Origin: Sipunculus nudus
Lineage: Eukaryota > Annelida > Sipuncula > Golfingiida > Sipunculidae
DNA length: 64,000 nt
Reading direction: 5' to 3'
Assembly (NCBI GenBank): GCA_026874595.1
Contig: CM049320.1
Location: 35,994,214-36,058,213 of the forward strand
Shown: positions 31,852-41,917 of the stretch, one piece after another
Layout: each line of letters opens with the position of its first letter
Numbering within the stretch: position 1 is the stretch's first letter
Notes under the pieces: model-generated
Seen by the model: only the letters and a program-made list of their open reading frames with translations
Databases searched by the model: none
Told to the model about the DNA's origin: nothing
Translations under genes and position numbers: made by a program

Positions 31852-32545
31852 CATGGTCGAAGGTTTCCATTGAAACATGGTCGAAGGTTTCCATTGTACA
31901 TGGTCGAAGGTTTTCAATGTACATGGTCGAAGGTTTCCATTGTACATGGTCGAAGGTTTTCATTGTACATGGTCGAAGGTTTCCATTGTACATGGTCGAA
32001 GGTTTTCATTGTACATGGTCGAAGGTTTCCATTGTACATGGTCGAAGGTTTTCATTGTACATGGTCGAAGGTTTCCATTGTACATGGTCGAAGGTTTTCA
32101 TTGTACATGGTCGAAGGTTTCCATTGAAACATGGTCGAAGGTTTCCATTGTACATGGTCGAAGGTTTTCATTGTACATGGTCGAAGGTTTCCATTGAAAC
32201 ATGGTCGAAGGTTTCCATTGTACATGGTCGAAGGTTTTCATTGTACATGGTCGAGGGTTTCCATTGTACATGGTCGAAGGTTTTCATTGTACATGGTCGA
32301 AGGTTTCCATTGAAACATGGTCGAAGGTTTCCATTGTACATGGTCGAAGGTTTTCATTGTACATGGTCGAAGGTTTCCATTGAAACATGGTCGAAGGTTT
32401 CCATTGTACATGGTCGAAGGTTTTCATTGTACATGGTCGAAGGTTTCCATTGAAACATGGTCGAAGGTTTCCATTGTACATGGCCGAAGGTTTTCATTGT
32501 ACATGGTCGAAGGTTTCCATTGTACATGGTCGAAGGTTCCCATTA
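31852..32545 (+). repeat. 23/24-bp minisatellite, ~29 units, with higher-order pattern
   Basis: Unit: ACATGGTCGAAGGTTTCCAT plus TGT (23 bp) or TGAA (24 bp). Three unit types occur: C (tttcc, ending tgt), T (ttttc, ending tgt) and Ca (tttcc, ending tgaa). The left half is mostly C-T dimers (46 bp), the right half mostly Ca-C-T trimers (70 bp). Point variants (tcaatgt, cgagggt, ggccgaa) mark single units. The plus strand has no stop codon in any frame of the unit, which explains the 203-codon frame; nothing suggests it is a gene. Confidence 0.95.
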
Positions 32546-32660
32546 ACCCTGCAGAGCACTCGCCCTGGGTGGGGCCCGACCGTGAAAAATTTCACCGCCT
32601 CGCCTGAGATTCGAACTCATGATCGATCTCCTTGCTGCTTTGAGTTTTGTGCTAGAAGAC
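32546..32660 (-). repeat. SINE copy 2, tRNA-head part
   Basis: gcagagcactcgccctgggtgggg matches SINE copy 1 in parts, and the B box GAGTTCGAATC is intact on the minus strand (32618-32608). The A box is decayed. A ~25-base stretch (cgaccgtgaaaaatttca) is extra relative to copy 1. Confidence 0.65.
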
Positions 32661-32940
32661 AGAAGCTGGGCTGTTTTATGAAAAGTTGTTGTGAAGAATG
32701 CACACGTTCTATTCCGGTATCCATTCTTGTCTGTTAGTTTTTGATAATTTATTTTCAACATTGTAAAAGAGAAGCATATGCTGGGGCTCAAGGAAAATGA
32801 AATCTCTCAATTTGACAATTGCTCTTCAGTCGTATTTACTGCCATCTATTGGTTGGTACTATAACTAAGTTAAAGCGGCTTTATGCGTATTTCTTTTATT
32901 AAGAAAGATAATGTAACAGACCAGTAAATATAATAATATT

Positions 32941-32944
<4 letters not shown>

Positions 32945-33019
<75 letters not shown>
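32945..33019. repeat. (AT)n microsatellite
   Basis: About 75 bp of alternating AT. Confidence 0.95.
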
Positions 33020-33022
<3 letters not shown>

Positions 33023-33239
33023 CAAGCATCGGATATAGTTAAGAAAAAATACCGGTGAAGACTGAATTTCTTAGCCATTAATCAATTAAAATCAAAAATA
33101 ATATTTTCCTATTTTATTTCTTTATTAGGTTATTCAAATTAATAAAGATATCCAAGCGCACCGGCTCTGGTGATACAATAATGTCTGGATTCAGCATTAT
33201 ATGTATGGAAAGTTTGCTAGATGTTTCTACAATGACTAA

Positions 33240-33790
33240 AATATTCCTATCTGGTTCGTAAACCTGTTTCTAATGATTAGAAAGAGTAAGAGAGGACAAG
33301 GTACTGTGTTAATGAATGATGGTTTAGCTAGGATAGCATACCTAGAATGATGTCAGCGAGTTGACCATCTCACTTGTCAGGGATATTGTTTATTTTACAG
33401 GATGCTTGCGAAACGACACACGAGTTATCTGTTTAACACACATATGAGGGATGAACTTATAAAGGTAACAGTTACATATATATTTGCACTTATATGTGCA
33501 CTATCGTACTCTCTCAATTCATATTGGATGAATACAAACGTTTCCCAGCAAAACCATCCTGGTACACAAAATAACAATATCAAATAGTCCTACTGTATAC
33601 GTTGTGATGGTTCTGTTTTCAGTTAACACAGTCCACTTGTTTCTGTTTACCATAGCAAGACGGCATGTTTAGAGATCCGATCATGCGCATGCGCAAATAC
33701 TCCCAGACAAATAGATATAACATGTCGGGAGACATATAGGTGCTTGAACAATATTAATTTCAAGTTGCACGGTACGGCCACCAGGTGACG
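33240..33790 (+). repeat. Diverged dispersed block, copy C (empty site)
   Basis: Aligns with copy A at its start and with copy B along its length. It lacks the MITE present in B. The ttattttacag / aaggtaac strings at 33390-33470 resemble splice sites but recur in the repeat copies. Confidence 0.6.
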
Positions 33791-34754
33791 TGTGCGCTAT
33801 ATTTATACCACTGGTTGCGAGATCGTCTCCACTGTTTAACAGGAGTACGCAAACGGTCTTTTTAAAGGAAATAATGAAAGATGCCATTATATTTTGTGTT
33901 GTGTATACTTAACCCACATGGAATAGGTCCCTTTAATTTAATATATCAGAACGAAATCATGCCAGAATTTTTACATTTTTGTGAGTTTCAAAATTTGCAC
34001 TATTTTTACTTGATTAATCTCACTTTATTTACATATAAATGGTTTCTTCTCAAGTATACTAGTATTTTATTTTGCAGTTTTATGCGGGCAGTGTGTCCAA
34101 ACCTAAAATTCGTGCCACTGTAAAAGCACTCGTCATGTTAATCCCACATACAGTTTGTCATCTCCCGCCGCGGAGAGTAATAATTATAAAACACAGAGTT
34201 TGTTTCAACGAAACACAGGCAAAGGGTCGATTTGAAAATTTTAACATGGCAAATTCTTTTACATAGCAAAAACTTTTCTATTAAAGGTAATTGTGAGTGA
34301 CGAGTTGTATAAATCTTAGAAGCAGATTCATAACTTAGAGAACCTTTAGCAATTTGCCTTATTAGTGTGCCCTGGACTAGGGATATTCCAGGTAAATGAT
34401 AAGGCATTCGTATGCCAGAGCCCCATATAACATGTAGAACCGAAAATTAACCCTGGTTGCTTTATACGTGTATTACATATTAAAAGGGATTAAGAGGCTC
34501 ACCAGAGCAGTGACACACGCACACGCCACATATGAAATACACGGGTCACAAAACAGCATTATATGTATAAACACTTCATCATTAACATATTAATTAAGAC
34601 AATGTTTGACCCATTTTACCTGGTTAGAATAACACAAATATGAAACAGAAATAAATAATAATCCACATTTGTAAGAAAAGTTTATATGATTGCTCGGTTT
34701 AACAAGATTATTGCGGTGCATACTTTAAAGGTAAAGCTGTGTTTCCATGCTGGC

Positions 34755-34758
<4 letters not shown>
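33791..34758. other. Non-coding stretch
   Basis: No gene supported. An acceptor-like ttttattttgcag at ~34065-34077 precedes an open frame of 62 codons (FYAGSVSKPKIRATVKAL...), but there is no motif or donor to confirm an exon. Confidence 0.35.

Positions 34759-34837
<79 letters not shown>
34759..34837. repeat. (AT)n microsatellite
   Basis: Nearly 80 bp of alternating AT, joined directly to the 3' end of the Penelope-like element. Confidence 0.95.
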
Positions 34838-34839
<2 letters not shown>

Positions 34840-34869
34840 TAACAGAATGAAGACGCCTTAGTGTTGACT

Positions 34870-34945
34870 AACTGTTTAATTCAACCACGAGCTTTCGAAG
34901 CTTATAGCTTCTTCATCAGGTGTCAAGTGGAAAGGTATAGAAATC
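34870..34945 (-). ncRNA. Hammerhead-ribozyme-like motif, left PLE copy
   Basis: The same core in the minus-strand copy: CTGATGA at 34919-34913, the GAAGC/GCTTC stem, and GAAA at 34896-34893. It is identical to the right-arm copy over the core. Confidence 0.45.
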
Positions 34946-35509
34946 GGCGGTATATATATGTTAGATAAACAATTTCTAATGACCATAATGCATGGTATAG
35001 TGTAATGGATCTGTGATTGGCTACTCTGAATTTATATCATGTTGACCCAGGTTCCGAGTGTGTCATTGTTATTTACCCATAATGCTAGGTTATGACTGTC
35101 CGGGTTATGTTGAGTTCATGTCCTCTGACATAATAAAGGTTTAAAGTTCATTATGCTCATCGGCTCAATGTTGATGATGATTGACGACTGATGTGGTGGC
35201 GATCTGGTTGTGCAAGTCCATGATTATGAATAGAGATAATCCATATGTAAATGGTGTATTAAATGATATATTAAAAAGTCTGTATCAGAAAGTTTACGTA
35301 TAGGATGATGACGTTTGTCGATTACTTGATATTATTATTGTGTGTAAGCTTGAGAGGTGATCTCACAACACGGCGGTATCAGTGGCGGGAATGTGCACGT
35401 ATGCATGAGGAAAGACGTCACGTCATTATCAATATGGAGGGGTCGTTCGGTGCTATTAATATTATGGTATGTCTCAGTGTCTGTAGTGTGCCATGAAACC
35501 GGCATCGCG

Positions 35510-35940
35510 ATTTAATCCTTTCCTTATGGTGTCAAATTTATCAATCAGTTTTAGTTCCCATATCTGTCGTTGTCTTGTGTCGGTAAGGTGGCCCTTTAGA
35601 ACTCAAATCTGCATGCATTCTGGCGAGTGTTCCTGTTGAGAAAAATGTTCTCCGACCGGTAAGTTCGTGTCTAGCGCTTTAATGGACTGTCTGTGGCCAT
35701 TTATTCTAAGACTTAGCATTAGGCTGGTTTCGCCTATATAAATAACTCCTGGACATATTTTACATAGGATGGCATAGACTACACCTTTACTGGTGCATTC
35801 AAAGTGTCCCTGAATAGTGTGTTTGGCACCATGGATAATTAGGGTTTCCATGCGGACTATGAGTGGGCATGTGCGACAGCGCGGTCTTTTACACGGGAAT
35901 GTACCGTTAGTGTTATCATATCTGAAGCTTTGATTTTGTA
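35510..35940 (-). pseudogene. Penelope-like GIY-YIG endonuclease
   Basis: Cys-rich segment GTFPCKRPRCRTCP (~35905-35865), then KGVVYAILCKICPGVIYIGE, with the VYA and YIG strands of the GIY-YIG fold, and SLRINGHRQS with the conserved Arg. The frame continues to ~35500 after one nonsense codon (TGA, in CMQI*VL, ~35600). In active PLEs this nuclease makes the target nick for reverse transcription. The right-arm copy at 37996-38373 has Cys at the same position and is intact there. Confidence 0.9.
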
Positions 35941-36159
35941 CTAATTTTTTATGTAGATTATGGGGTTGTTTAAAAGAGAGGAGTGGTGTGTCGGGAAAGA
36001 GGGGTTTTAATGTAGGGTCCGATTCTAATAAAGGTTGCAGATCGTGGATAATTCTTTTTAGAGGTTTTAGTATGCGGGGATGAAATGTTGTAACTAGCGG
36101 TGTGCGAGTGTTTTCTATTTTGATTTTTGGGGCGAGTAGAGAGCTGCGTGAGATTTAAG

Positions 36160-37262
36160 TGGCTTTTCCTATTTGTTTTTCTACCGTTTTCTGTTTGTAT
36201 CCCATGTTGATAAAAATATTTTGTAGTTTCGCTATGTTTCGATTTCTATCGGATATGTCGGAACATATCCTATTGTATCTTATGGCTTGGCTAAATATAA
36301 TTGATTTACCAACATGGGGTGGGTGACAACTAGTAGGATGGATATAATTATACCTGTCGGTGGGTTTGCGGTAAATAGATGTGTGAATGTTGCCATCTGT
36401 TAATTTTACTGTGGTGTCAAGGAAATTAATCCTATCTACGGAGTACTCCATTTTGAATTTTATGTCGGGGTGAAAATTATTGAAATCTCTATAAAATTTT
36501 AATAGGTTTTCACGACCATGATGCCATATAAGAAATATATCGTCGATGTAACGTAGGTAGAGTCAAGGTTTAAATGTTTGTTGATCAAGAAAATTTTCTT
36601 CCATTGAAATCATAAATGTGTTTGCATATTGTGGCGCCATGCGTGTACCCATGGCCGTTCCCATCATCTGAAGATAAATCTCATTGTTGAAGCTAAAATA
36701 ATTATGGGTGAGAATAAATTCCGCTAGTTTTTTTACGACTGATGGGGCTGTCACGTTTTCGGTATGAAATTTTGTGAGTAATTTTAAAGATGCGGCAAGC
36801 CCGTCGTTATGGGGGATATTGGTGTAAAGGGATTCCACATCAAGGGTTGCTAAGATAGAATGTGGTGGAATTTTGTTGATTTGGCCAAGTTTGTTTAAGA
36901 AATCATTGGTGTCTCGAACGTAACTACTGGAATTTTGGACTATAGGTTTTAAACATGATTCTACAAAACCGGATATTTTTTCAGTGAGTGTACCCAATCC
37001 GGAGATGATGGGACGACCAGGGTTGTTTTGTTTGTGAATGTTGGGAAGTGTATAGAAGTAGCCGGGTTTAGGATCACATGGGATTAATTCATTAATTTGA
37101 TGTTGTGTTTCTAGAGGGAATGTGGAGATAAGACCGTTTAGCTCTTGCAGATATTGTGGGGTTGGGTCTTTTTCTAGTTTTTTATAATACTTATGATTAT
37201 TAAGTTGGCGATACGCTTCTTCAACATAGTCATTCTTATTTTGTATGACAGTGGCTCCCCCT
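36160..37262 (-). pseudogene. Penelope-like reverse transcriptase
   Basis: Motifs on the minus strand in order: GDKGGATVIQNKND (~37258), YFYTLPNIHKQNNPGRPIIS (~37070-37005), ATLDVESLYTNIPHNDGL with the first catalytic Asp (~36860-36800), YLQMMGTAMGTRMAPQYANT (~36675-36615), RYIDDIFLIWHHGREN (from ~36553; YIDD at 36550-36541) and NFLDTTVKLTDGNIHTSIYR (~36430-36370). These are typical PLE RT motifs. In-frame stops: TGA at 36565-36563, just before the YIDD block, and a TAA at ~36157. The domain is otherwise intact and in one frame, so the copy is fairly young. Confidence 0.9.
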
Positions 37263-37278
37263 TTATCCCCTTTATCCC

Positions 37279-37990
37279 CCTTAACTCTACCTACGTTACA
37301 TCGACGATATATTTCTTATATGGCATCATGGTCGTGAAAACCTATTAAAATTTTATAGAGATTTCAATAATTTTCACCCCGACATAAAATTCAAAATGGA
37401 GTACTCCGTAGATAGGATTAATTTCCTTGACACCACAGTAAAATTAACAGATGGCAACATTCACACATCTATTTACCGCAAACCCACCGACAGGTATAAT
37501 TATATCCATCCTACTAGTTGTCACCCACCCCATGTTGGTAAATCAATTATATTTAGCCAAGCCATAAGATACAATAGGATATGTTCCGACATATCCGATA
37601 GAAATCGAAACATAGCGAAACTACAAAATATTTTTATCAACATGGGATACAAATAGAAAACAGTAGAAAAACAAATAGGAAAAGCCACTAAAATCTCACG
37701 CAGCTCTCTACTCGCCCCAAAAATCAAAATAGAAAACACTCGCACACCGCTAGTTACAACATTTCATCCCCGCATACTAAAACCTCTAAAAAGAATTATC
37801 CACGATCTGCAACCTTTATTAGAATCGGACCCTACATTAAAACCCCTCTTTCCCGACACACCACTCCTCTCTTTTAAACAACCCCATAATCTACATAAAA
37901 AATTAGTACAAAATCAAAGCTTCAGATATGATAACACTAACGGTACATTCCCATGTAAAAGACCGCGCTGTCGCACATGCCCACCCATAG
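37279..37990 (+). pseudogene. Penelope RT C-terminal part, truncated
   Basis: From PxLYLRYIDDIFL (stop TAA at 37282-37284) through IKFKMEYSVDRINFLDTTV and PTDRYNYIHPTSCHPPHVGK. A nonsense codon TAG (~37654) follows GYK; the left copy has Gln there. It then continues KTVEKQIGKATKISRSSLLA, where the left copy has a stop after KAT. The first half of the RT is absent, so this could never act alone. Confidence 0.85.
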
Positions 37991-37995
37991 TCCGC

Positions 37996-38373
37996 ATGGA
38001 AACCCTAATTATCCATGGTGCCAAACACACTATTCAGGGACACTTTGACTGCACCAGTAAAGGTGTAGTCTATGCCATCCTATGTAAAATATGTCCAGGA
38101 GTTATTTATATAGGCGAAACCAGCTTAATGCTAAGTCTTAGAATAAATGGCCACAGACAGTCCATTAAAGCGCTAGACACGAACTTACCGGTCGGAGAAC
38201 ATTTTTCTCAACAGGAACACTCGCCAGAATGCATGCAGATTTGCGTTCTAAAGGGCCACCTTACCGACACAAGACAACGACAGATATGGGAACTAAAACT
38301 GATTGATAAATTTGACACCATAAACAAAGGATTAAATCGCGATGCCGGTTTCATGGCACACTACAGACATTGA
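37996..38373 (+). pseudogene. Penelope GIY-YIG endonuclease, intact frame in dead copy
   Basis: ATG at 37996 opens 125 codons to a TGA at 38371. VVYAILCKICPGVIYIGET and SLRINGHR give the GIY-YIG signature, followed by the DTRQRQIWELKLIDKF region that ends PLE nucleases. In the parent protein this is the C-terminus of one ORF with RT, so the ATG is internal. The Cys-rich CKRPRCRTCPP lies just upstream at ~37952-37985. Confidence 0.85.
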
Positions 38374-38904
38374 GACATACCATAATATTAATAGCACCGA
38401 ACGACCCCTCCACATTGATAATGACGTGACGTCATTCCTCATACATACGTGCACATTCCCGCCACTGATACCGCCGTGTTGTGAGATCACCTCTCAAGCT
38501 TACACACAATAATAATATCAAGTAATCGACAAACGTCATCATCCTATACGTAAACTTTCTGATACAGACTTTTTAATATATCATTTAATACACCATTTAC
38601 ATATGGATTATCTCTATTCATAATCATGGACTTGCACAACCAGATCGCCACCACATCAGTCGTCAATCATCATCAACATTGAGCCGCTGAGCATAATGAA
38701 CTTTAAACCTTTATTATGTCAGAGGACATGAACTCAACATAACCCGGACAGTCATAACCTAGCATTATGGGTAAATAACAATGACACACTCGGAACCTGG
38801 GTCAACATGATATAAATTCAGAGTAGCCAATCACAGATCCATTACACTATACCATGCATTATGGTCATTAGAAATTGTTTATCTAACATATATATACAGC
38901 CGAT

Positions 38905-38975
38905 TTCTATACCTTTCCACTTGACACCTGATGAAGAAGCTATAAGCTTCGAAAGCTCGTGGTTGAATTAAACAG
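38905..38975 (+). ncRNA. Hammerhead-ribozyme-like motif, right PLE copy
   Basis: CTGATGA (38928-38934), one extra A, stem GAAGC (38936-38940), loop TATAA, stem GCTTC (38946-38950), then GAAA (38951-38954). This matches the hammerhead core order CUGAUGA, stem II, GAAA. Penelope-like elements are known to carry hammerhead motifs near their ends. The unpaired A after CTGATGA and the lack of a clear stem III plus UH cleavage site make function uncertain; it may be decayed or a minimal variant. Confidence 0.45.
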
Positions 38976-39046
38976 TTAGTCAACACTAAGGCGTCTTCAT
39001 TCTGTTATCTATACACTGAGGGACTAACACGGCTATACGCATTCTA

Positions 39047-39056
39047 TATATATATG

Positions 39057-39114
<58 letters not shown>

Positions 39115-39141
39115 TACAGACAGACAGACAGGCAGACAGAC
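39047..39141. repeat. (AT)n-(GA)n-(GACA)n microsatellite
   Basis: AT, then GA (39076-39091), then cagacagacaga to ~39141. Confidence 0.95.
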
Positions 39142-40481
39142 AGAGATTTTACAAATTTTACGATACAATAACAAGAAGCTATTTATTTAGTAGTTGGAAT
39201 GTCTTTGTGATAATCGACTATTCAACTATCGTATTTAACATTCGACTGCAATCTAGCAATCACAGCTTACAGTCGATTTTATATGTGTGTGTGTGTGCGC
39301 GCGCGCGTAGGTCTGTATAGGTGTAGGTTTGTGTGGGCGCGTGCGTTTGTGTTTATAAAGGTCTGTTCGGTTATTCCCCGTATAATGTAAATTTCAGAAT
39401 TGCACACAATTTTAGTCAAGCATTCAACGTCAGCATTAATTGCGGCCTATATGGCCCTTCTACAAAATAGGCAGCTGACGGCAAAAATCAGGTTCACTAG
39501 AGACCGGGCTTTTTAATTTTTAAAATTGAACCTTTACGAGTTTGTATATATAGCCGATTTACATAATATAAATTTTATGAATGAACTGCGAATGAAAACA
39601 AGATAAATAAGATATAATTATTTCAGAATTACTACAGAATGTTTGCAGTCTCATGCTTACATGACCCAATTATATGGTGAAATAGCATTGATATTATAGT
39701 GATTGATAAGATGAAATTATTTATACTCGTGGGCAAAAGTGTTTGTTTTTAGTCTGCATGTCACGGGCTTAAATATTTAAAGTTTAATACTTGAAAAATC
39801 AAAAATTACAATTACACATTTTCTATTTATAACTGCACCGAGAGATTGCACGTTAACATGTACCCTGTATATTTCTGTCGCCAGAGTGTAGTTTTACTGT
39901 GTGGTTAAGGAACTCATATCGAGTGACTAAACTCTGATATCCTTTATGTGGCGTGCAACGGCTGAGGTCAGCAGAGACCTGCTTACACAAGGATTTCCAA
40001 ACACATTCACTTATCATAGCTCACCACAGCAGCACCACAGTGTCGGGGTTATTTTCGTGATGTGGTCACTAAAAGTGATATATCTGCATCCTATTTGAGG
40101 ATTTCGGCGTGGTCCAAATAAGTGTTATTCCGTTTCAAACTTGCTGCTACATATCCCTTAAATTGGAGCCAAATCCTCTCTACAGCTGCTAATATTCATT
40201 CTCACACGGCCGCTGTCCTCGGAATTCTTTCGTGTCCTTCCCGGGCACCCTTGTCGAACTCTGACAAGTTTGTATCTCCACATTTCTCTAAACCGTTCAT
40301 CGGGGCTGCCATTTTACATAAACACTCAAACCCAGAGGTCGAAACTATAGAATTGCGTTAGGTCATTGAAATGGGGAAACACACTAGTAGGCGGTACAAC
40401 CGTAACCATGACATTAACCACATGCTCTGCACCACACAGAATATGTAATGTCGATATATGCATTTTCTTCGGCAATTGGGA
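39142..40481. other. Mostly non-coding; alternating GT/GC tract at ~39280
   Basis: A (TG)n(CG)n alternating purine-pyrimidine tract (39281-39308) could favour Z-DNA. The rest has no supported gene. Confidence 0.4.
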
Positions 40482-40550
40482 CTTAATAATAATAATAATA
40501 ATAACAATAATAATAATAATAATAATAATAAAAATTTAAATAATAATATA

Positions 40551-40594
<44 letters not shown>

Positions 40595-40623
40595 CAACAA
40601 CAACAACAACAACAATAATAATA

Positions 40624-40675
<52 letters not shown>
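40482..40675. repeat. (AAT)n(AAC)n(AAT)n(ATT)n palindromic microsatellite
   Basis: AAT triplets, an AAC tract (40590-40612), AAT again, then ATT triplets to ~40675. The AAT and ATT halves are self-complementary and could fold back. Poly-Asn, poly-Tyr and poly-Leu frames arise from it and are not proteins. Confidence 0.95.
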
Positions 40676-40678
<3 letters not shown>

Positions 40679-41137
40679 TTCTACTGCAACAAATAATTAC
40701 TGAGGCTGCCTCCGCCCTCGTATAGGATGGATTCTAAAGTAACAATATATGTGGGTAAAAAAAAACGGACATAAAATAAACGGCAGTTCCGTAAAACAAA
40801 GTAACCTCATTTATTTGGTATATGATATATACTATATGATAATGGATGTTTACTACTCCGACTTTGTTTCAGACCGTTGTATTACTATACTTACAGTAGG
40901 CACTATAGTTACTCTTTTCGTCGTATACTCATCTATTTTGCGTTGCTTCTGAACAGATTTTTAATAATACACTGATCTAGTCATTTACGCATAAATTTCT
41001 TAAACTCTTTCCACAGCTGGCTCCGTCCCTATACGGTCACGTGTTCGTGAAACAACATAATGCTCATGAGAAATACAATAAATAAAGTAGAAATCTGAAT
41101 TCTAACAAAAGCAAGCCGCCATGTGTGTGTGGGTGTA

Positions 41138-41140
41138 AGG

Positions 41141-41171
<31 letters not shown>

Positions 41172-41173
41172 GT
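41138..41173. repeat. (GT)n-G(n) tract
   Basis: GT repeats followed by a ~19-G run. Confidence 0.9.
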
Positions 41174-41436
41174 TGGGGCGCTATTGTGTGGGCTGCACCT
41201 CAACCTATGTTTATTTTCACCTATTCGACCCATATTTCCCAGTTCATTCGTGCATAAGCGACTCTATATTTGTAAATATTCCTTGAAGACGTTTGATTCT
41301 TCATTTATTGGCCCATTCCCGAAATGCCCTGAAAATGTCAAGAAATTCCGTTCATGGTTGCGTGAGTTATGTTGTGAACAAACACACAAACACACACGAA
41401 CGGGATTGAAAGCATAACCTCCCGGCGGAGGCAATA

Positions 41437-41862
41437 AACCTGAATGATTCCGACATGCAGTAGGCGTTGATTTCAAGCTTCCAATGCACGTACATACGGT
41501 CCGGTACTCAGTATGGACTGGTCGATATATTTAATGATAATTAAAAACTTAATGATTGAAATTATAAATTCAATTGAAATTATACAAAATAAAAAAAAAA
41601 AAACAAAAAAAAACTAAACCAGCTGATCCCATCAACCTCGTTTATAGACCTTGAAGGTCAGAAATGTAGCCAGAGCGTAAGGACCTGATGCGGATTACCT
41701 TAAGTATTTACCTTAAGTAAAGGTCATTAGATACCCTCGTCGGGTAATTAGACCCTTTACCAAGGTGAAGTTTCCTCTTCTATATTGCTGCGTTTATTCT
41801 TTCATGGTACTCAAATGCTTACAGTGTGACTGAGATTTGGCAATATTTTAATACGAAAATTT

Positions 41863-41917
<55 letters not shown>

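Larger units (their letters stand above)
34838..37278 (-). mobile_element. Penelope-like element, 5'-truncated, minus strand
   Basis: Reading right to left: RT from a DKGG motif (~37250), the rest of RT with YIDD (36550-36533), a Cys-rich linker, a GIY-YIG endonuclease (35851-35520) and a ~670-bp 3' region with a hammerhead-like motif, ending at the (AT)n array. RT plus C-terminal GIY-YIG is the hallmark of Penelope-like elements. The N-terminal part before DKGG is missing. Its last 1,731 bp (34838-36568) are repeated inverted at 37279-39010. Confidence 0.9.
37279..39010 (+). mobile_element. Penelope-like element, inverted second copy
   Basis: A near-identical reverse complement of 34838-36568, starting just upstream of the RT YIDD box (37297-37308) and running through the GIY-YIG nuclease to the same 3' end. 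It extends a little past the left arm's end (ctatacactgagggactaacacgg, to ~39045), giving the true 3' tail. Differences are scattered substitutions; I estimate 98-99% identity by eye. Together the copies form a head-to-head palindrome with a 710-bp spacer. Confidence 0.9.

Noticed and set aside
33390-33470. Short exon with acceptor ttattttacag and donor aaggtaac
   Set aside because: The same sites recur in diverged repeat copies (28.2 kb), so they belong to the repeat.
40080-40312. Minus-strand frame with NLSEFDKG, like the start of a Tc1-type transposase
   Set aside because: Only that short string fits; the following helix-turn-helix sequence does not, and a stop comes soon after.
40358-40703. 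Poly-Asn/Tyr and poly-Leu ORFs
   Set aside because: They come from the AAT/ATT array.
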